From Dehalococcoidales bacterium (GTDB lineage Bacteria; Chloroflexota; Dehalococcoidia; Dehalococcoidales; UBA2162): 8,460 nt of DNA. The translations under genes were made by a program, and so were the position numbers. The stretch spans positions 1,308,202-1,316,661 of the forward strand of contig CP070645.1 of NCBI GenBank assembly GCA_020354275.1, read 5' to 3'. Under the pieces are notes generated by a model. It was given only the letters and a program-made list of their open reading frames with translations, was not told where the DNA came from and ran no database searches. This document shows, in pieces, positions 5,449 to 8,460 of this stretch (position 1 is the stretch's first letter; every line of letters starts with the position of its first letter).

Positions 5449-5976
5449 ATGAGTTCTCAAGCTGAGCCGAGGGTTCTTATCAGTCATAAGGAGATAGCGG
5501 TCAGAATCAACCAGCTGTCATCTGAAATCAGTAATGCCTATCGGGATAAGAACCCTCTCCTAATCGGTATCCTTAAGGGTTCGTTCATGTTTATGGCTGA
5601 CCTGGTACGGGTACTCGATTTTCCTCTGGAGGTAGATTTTATCGGGTTGTCCAGTTATGGCGAGGGTAAAGAGAGCTCCGGGAAAGTCAGGGTTACGCAC
5701 AGGCCTGGTTCTGAGGTTAGGGACAGGCATGTGCTGGTAGTTGAGGACATAGTAGACAGCGGGTTGACCCTAGCCTTTCTGAGAGAATATCTGCTCAAGA
5801 AGAAACCGGCTTCGGTAAAACTGTGTGCGCTGATCGATAAGCCCGACCGGCACCAAGTCCCGGTGACCATTGACTACCTGGGTTTTACCGTTCCCAACAA
5901 GTTTCTCGTCGGTTACGGCCTTGATTGGGATGAGAAGTACCGCAATCTGCCCGATATCTGTGTCCTGGATGGTTGA
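5449..5976 (+). CDS. hpt: Hypoxanthine(-guanine) phosphoribosyltransferase
   Basis: This enzyme joins hypoxanthine (and usually guanine) to PRPP to give IMP (or GMP) in cytoplasmic purine salvage. The 175-residue length is normal. The PRPP-binding signature VLVVEDIVDSGLT spans residues 95-107 with the acidic pair E99-D100 and probable general base D103. The pyrophosphate loop GILKGS (40-45) carries K43-G44. K131 in IDKPDR and the KFLVGYGLDW segment (151-160) form the purine pocket. The flexible loop (about 68-80, SSYGEGKESSGKV) keeps the Ser-Tyr seen in active enzymes. The start is ATG 5449, since a TAA at 5440 closes the frame upstream. The nearest ribosome-like site (AAGG, 5433-5436) is 12 bases away and weak. 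It leads a tight operon with the transglutaminase-like gene and ade; full xanthine specificity cannot be judged by eye. Confidence 0.95.
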   Translation: MSSQAEPRVLISHKEIAVRINQLSSEISNAYRDKNPLLIGILKGSFMFMADLVRVLDFPLEVDFIGLSSYGEGKESSGKVRVTHRPGSEVRDRHVLVVEDIVDSGLTLAFLREYLLKKKPASVKLCALIDKPDRHQVPVTIDYLGFTVPNKFLVGYGLDWDEKYRNLPDICVLDG

Positions 5977-5977
5977 A

Positions 5978-5982
5978 AAGGG
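5978..5982 (+). promoter_or_regulatory. Ribosome binding site that sets the start of the transglutaminase-like gene
   Basis: AAGGG lies eight bases before ATG 5991, an ideal distance. The longer open frame begins at TTG 5973, which overlaps the hpt stop codon and has no ribosome site at a suitable distance, so ATG 5991 is preferred. Confidence 0.7.
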
Positions 5983-5990
5983 TTTCAGGT

Positions 5991-6794
5991 ATGTTGGATA
6001 TTTCTGCCTACCGGGGTATTGACCAGTTTGGTAAGGCTTACGCGGTTATGATGGAAAACGATGCGCATGCCCCTGGCTCTGTAGACCGTCTTCTTATTGA
6101 GAAAATGGTACGTCTGTGCACTGAAACGGCTGAATATTTATATAGCGGATATACTCCAACAAGTATATATTATAAAAAAGGAACGCGTCCTGTGCTTGAG
6201 GAATATGTAGAGGCAGCGACCACAGGTAGTAACTCAAGTGAGGAGAGTATACAGGCTATTACTCTTTTTACATCCGGTTTACAGGTAAAAGCGCCCACTG
6301 ACCTGGACTCGATACAGGTCGGCGGGACAGAAGAAGATATAATTGCCTGGGGTTCTGACTGGTGCACGGATGTCGCCAGGGTAGGCTGTGCCTTGAACCA
6401 GGTCGCTGGTTTTCCCTGTCGAATGGTCTCTCTATTTAACACCGATGAAGCCTATTCCGGTCATGTAATCATTGAAGTCTATCGCGCTGGTGCCTGGGGT
6501 GCTATCGATCCGCTGACCAACGTTATTTATTACCGTCCAGATGGAAAGCCTGCTTCTGCCTGGGATTTGATGGCGAACCCCGTTCTTATAGAATGCCACT
6601 GGAAAAATAAAACCACGCCATATACCACGGCAGGACAATTTGGGGGAGTAGCCATATCGAACTACTTTGTGTGGGAACGGGAGGAATACGACTACACTGT
6701 GAGTGGAATTAACGAGTATTACCGTTCGGTGCTTGAGATGGAGGAACAGGGCTGGCCCGGCGGATTAAGATGGATTCATGGAGAGGAGGACTGA
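5991..6794 (+). CDS. Transglutaminase-like superfamily protein, cytoplasmic, role unknown
   Basis: This 267-residue protein carries the papain-like transglutaminase core. C125 lies in SDWCTDVARVG, H158 in YSGHVIIEVY and D173 in GAIDPLTNVIY; the order and spacing fit the Cys-His-Asp triad of this superfamily. The family includes proteases, amidases, cross-linking enzymes and peptide N-glycanases, so the reaction is not known. No signal peptide or membrane helix is visible, so it should act in the cytoplasm. The N-terminal ~100 residues are helical and not recognised. The C-terminal tail (EREEYDYTVSGINEYYRSV) is acidic and aromatic-rich. The gene lies 14 bases after hpt and 5 before ade on the same strand, between two purine salvage enzymes. 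A TTG at 5973 would add six residues, but the AAGGG site favours ATG 5991. Bases 6131-6180 are clearly richer in A and T than the surroundings. Confidence 0.85.
   Translation: MLDISAYRGIDQFGKAYAVMMENDAHAPGSVDRLLIEKMVRLCTETAEYLYSGYTPTSIYYKKGTRPVLEEYVEAATTGSNSSEESIQAITLFTSGLQVKAPTDLDSIQVGGTEEDIIAWGSDWCTDVARVGCALNQVAGFPCRMVSLFNTDEAYSGHVIIEVYRAGAWGAIDPLTNVIYYRPDGKPASAWDLMANPVLIECHWKNKTTPYTTAGQFGGVAISNYFVWEREEYDYTVSGINEYYRSVLEMEEQGWPGGLRWIHGEED
6784..6789 (+). promoter_or_regulatory. Consensus ribosome binding site for ade
   Basis: AGGAGG, a perfect Shine-Dalgarno core, lies ten bases before the ade ATG at 6800 and inside the last codons of the transglutaminase-like gene. A second purine run (GAGAAGG) abuts the ATG. 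The placement suggests that ade is translated from the same transcript, possibly coupled to the upstream gene. Confidence 0.75.
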
Positions 6795-6799
6795 GAAGG

Positions 6800-8460
6800 A
6801 TGAGTTCGGCAGTCAGTCGTCTGATCCAGGTAGCCAGGGGTGAAATCCCCGCAGACCTTGTTCTCTCCAATGCCCGGATAGTCAACGTCTTCACTGGTGA
6901 GATTGAGTCTGGTAACGTGGCCATTTACCAGGGCCGTATTGCCGGTGTAGGTGATTATCACCAGGCTAGGGAAGTCGTAGACCTGGGGAGCAGGTATCTG
7001 GCTCCCGGTTTCATTGACGGTCATACCCATCTGGAAAGTTCGATGCTGGATGTAGGCCAGTATGCCCGTGCTGTGGTGTCGAGGGGTACCCTGGCCGTGG
7101 TTACCGACCTTCACGAGATAGCCAATGTCAGCGGGTTAAAGGGTATGAAATATGTGCTGGAATCTGCCCGACGTTTGCCCATGGACCTGTTCTTGATGGC
7201 TCCCTCCTGTGTACCGGCCACTCATCTGGAGACCTCGGGGGCTAGTATCGGAGTTGACGAGCTCCGCCAGATTCTCAGGTGGAAGGGGTGCATTGGGCTG
7301 GGAGAGGTGATGAATTTCCCCGGTGTGCTTGCCGGTGATGAAAGCCTGATGGATAAAATCAACCTTGCCCGGGGAAAGGTTGTTGACGGCCATGCCCCCG
7401 GTGTCAGCGGCAGGGACCTCAGCGCCTATATTTCCGCCGGTATCTACTCTGACCATGAATCTGTCTCTTTGGGTGAGGCTGAGGAGAAATTAAAGCAGGG
7501 TATGTATATCATGATAAGAGAGGGCTCATCAGAGAAGAACCTGGAAGCCCTGCTACCCCTGGTTACTGATAAGACCTATAAAAGGTGCATGCTGGTGGTG
7601 GATGACCGCAGCTGCGTTGACCTGCTCGGTGATGGTGATATCGACGCTGTGGTGCGTAAGGCGATTGCCGGCGGTCTCGACCCGGTAAGGGCTATCCAGC
7701 TGGTTACCATAAATACCGCGGAGTATTTCCATCTGGACAGAATTGGGGCAACAGCACCCGGTTACCAGGCTAACCTTGTAGTAATTGGTGACTTGACCGA
7801 CCTGCCTATAGAAATGGTGTTTTACCAGGGGCGTCTGGTAGCCAGGGAAGGAAAACCCCTGTTCCCGGCGTATAGAAAGGGCAGCGGGGGATTGACCGGT
7901 ACGGTAAATATCAAGCCTTTTGGTATAGAGGCATTAAGGCTAGTGGCTTCTGGAGAAACTGAGCCGGTTATCGAGGTTGTCCCCGGTCAGATAATCACCC
8001 GCAAAAGGCTGGAGAAGGTCAGGGTTGCGGATGGGCTGGTGGTACCTGATATAGAACGGGATATTCTGAAGCTGGTTTTGGTGGAAAGGCATAAGGCCAG
8101 CGGAAATATCGGCCTGGGACTGGTTACCGGATTCGGCTTGAAGAGAGGGGCTCTGGCTTCATCTATCGCCCATGATTCGCATAATATTGTCACAGTCGGG
8201 GTCGATGATGAAGATATTTTTACCGCTGTTAAGGAAATCGAACGGCTGGGTGGTGGGCTGGTGGCAGCGGCTGGTGGCAGGGTGCTGGCCAGTCTGGCCC
8301 TGCCGATTGCCGGGCTGCTCTCCGACCAACCTCTAGAGGAGGTTGTGGGTAAATTGAAGGAACTGGAGCAGGTAGCGGCTGGCCTGGGAACAGGGTTGGC
8401 TTCTCCATTTTCCACACTATCATTTATGGCTCTGCCGGTGATCCCTGAACTGAGACTGAC
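6800..8460 (+). CDS. ade: Adenine deaminase, last residues cut by window edge
   Basis: Bacterial Ade, a metal-dependent amidohydrolase, converts adenine to hypoxanthine and ammonia in the cytoplasm. From ATG 6800 the frame is open for 553 codons to the window end; family members run about 570-590 residues, so only some 20-35 are missing. Metal-site motifs are intact: H75 and H77 in FIDGHTHLESS, E169 in GLGEVMN, H198 in VVDGHAPG, H219 in YSDHES and the D268-D269 pair in VVDDR. The diagnostic C-terminal domain is present (HKASGNIGLGLVTGFGLKRG, then SIAHDSHNIVTVG, 430-467), which separates Ade from other amidohydrolases and from the adenosine-deaminase type. It begins 5 bases after the transglutaminase-like gene. 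Its product is the substrate of Hpt, two genes upstream, so together they convert adenine to IMP. Confidence 0.95.
   Translation, partial: MSSAVSRLIQVARGEIPADLVLSNARIVNVFTGEIESGNVAIYQGRIAGVGDYHQAREVVDLGSRYLAPGFIDGHTHLESSMLDVGQYARAVVSRGTLAVVTDLHEIANVSGLKGMKYVLESARRLPMDLFLMAPSCVPATHLETSGASIGVDELRQILRWKGCIGLGEVMNFPGVLAGDESLMDKINLARGKVVDGHAPGVSGRDLSAYISAGIYSDHESVSLGEAEEKLKQGMYIMIREGSSEKNLEALLPLVTDKTYKRCMLVVDDRSCVDLLGDGDIDAVVRKAIAGGLDPVRAIQLVTINTAEYFHLDRIGATAPGYQANLVVIGDLTDLPIEMVFYQGRLVAREGKPLFPAYRKGSGGLTGTVNIKPFGIEALRLVASGETEPVIEVVPGQIITRKRLEKVRVADGLVVPDIERDILKLVLVERHKASGNIGLGLVTGFGLKRGALASSIAHDSHNIVTVGVDDEDIFTAVKEIERLGGGLVAAAGGRVLASLALPIAGLLSDQPLEEVVGKLKELEQVAAGLGTGLASPFSTLSFMALPVIPELRL

Noticed and set aside
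5973..5990. TTG 5973 as the start of the transglutaminase-like gene
   Set aside because: It overlaps the hpt stop and lacks a well-placed ribosome site, whereas ATG 5991 has AAGGG at eight bases.
7987..8415. Minus-strand open frame of 142 codons near the right edge
   Set aside because: It lies opposite conserved Ade C-terminal sequence; its Ser/Pro-rich translation is a shadow of that frame.

Overview
The window is a compact bacterial chromosome segment with closely spaced housekeeping genes and Shine-Dalgarno sites before most of them. It contains no mobile element, CRISPR array, tRNA or rRNA that I can recognise. The gene content (gatC-gatA, a short NfeD-like protein, a rhomboid, hpt, a full-length bacterial adenine deaminase) suggests an anaerobic bacterium. 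My best guess is a Dehalococcoidia-like member of the Chloroflexota. That guess rests on general familiarity, not on a marker gene.

Layout. Bases 1-2142 (minus strand) hold one operon, gatC-gatA-methyltransferase. gatC and gatA overlap by one base, and 20 bases separate gatA from the methyltransferase, which runs off the left edge. A short divergent promoter region (2143-2237) separates this operon from a plus-strand nfeD-like gene (2238-2657). That gene converges tail to tail, 7 bases apart, with a large minus-strand gene (2665-4452). The large gene encodes a 595-residue membrane protein whose ectodomain contains four tandem copies of an ~82-residue unit that I do not recognise. A 288-base regulatory region (4453-4740) then separates it from a divergently transcribed rhomboid protease gene (4741-5346).

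From 5449 to the right edge, three plus-strand genes lie close together: hpt (hypoxanthine phosphoribosyltransferase), a transglutaminase-like Cys-His-Asp protein of unknown role, and ade (adenine deaminase, missing only its last residues at the edge). Ade makes hypoxanthine from adenine and Hpt turns hypoxanthine into IMP, so the two ends of this operon form one salvage path. The middle protein is the unexplained member.

The two items most worth following are the four-repeat membrane protein, flanked by two membrane-proteostasis-type genes (nfeD-like and rhomboid), and the transglutaminase-like protein inside the purine salvage operon. Several promoters, hairpins and repeats can be read directly and are listed with modest confidence.
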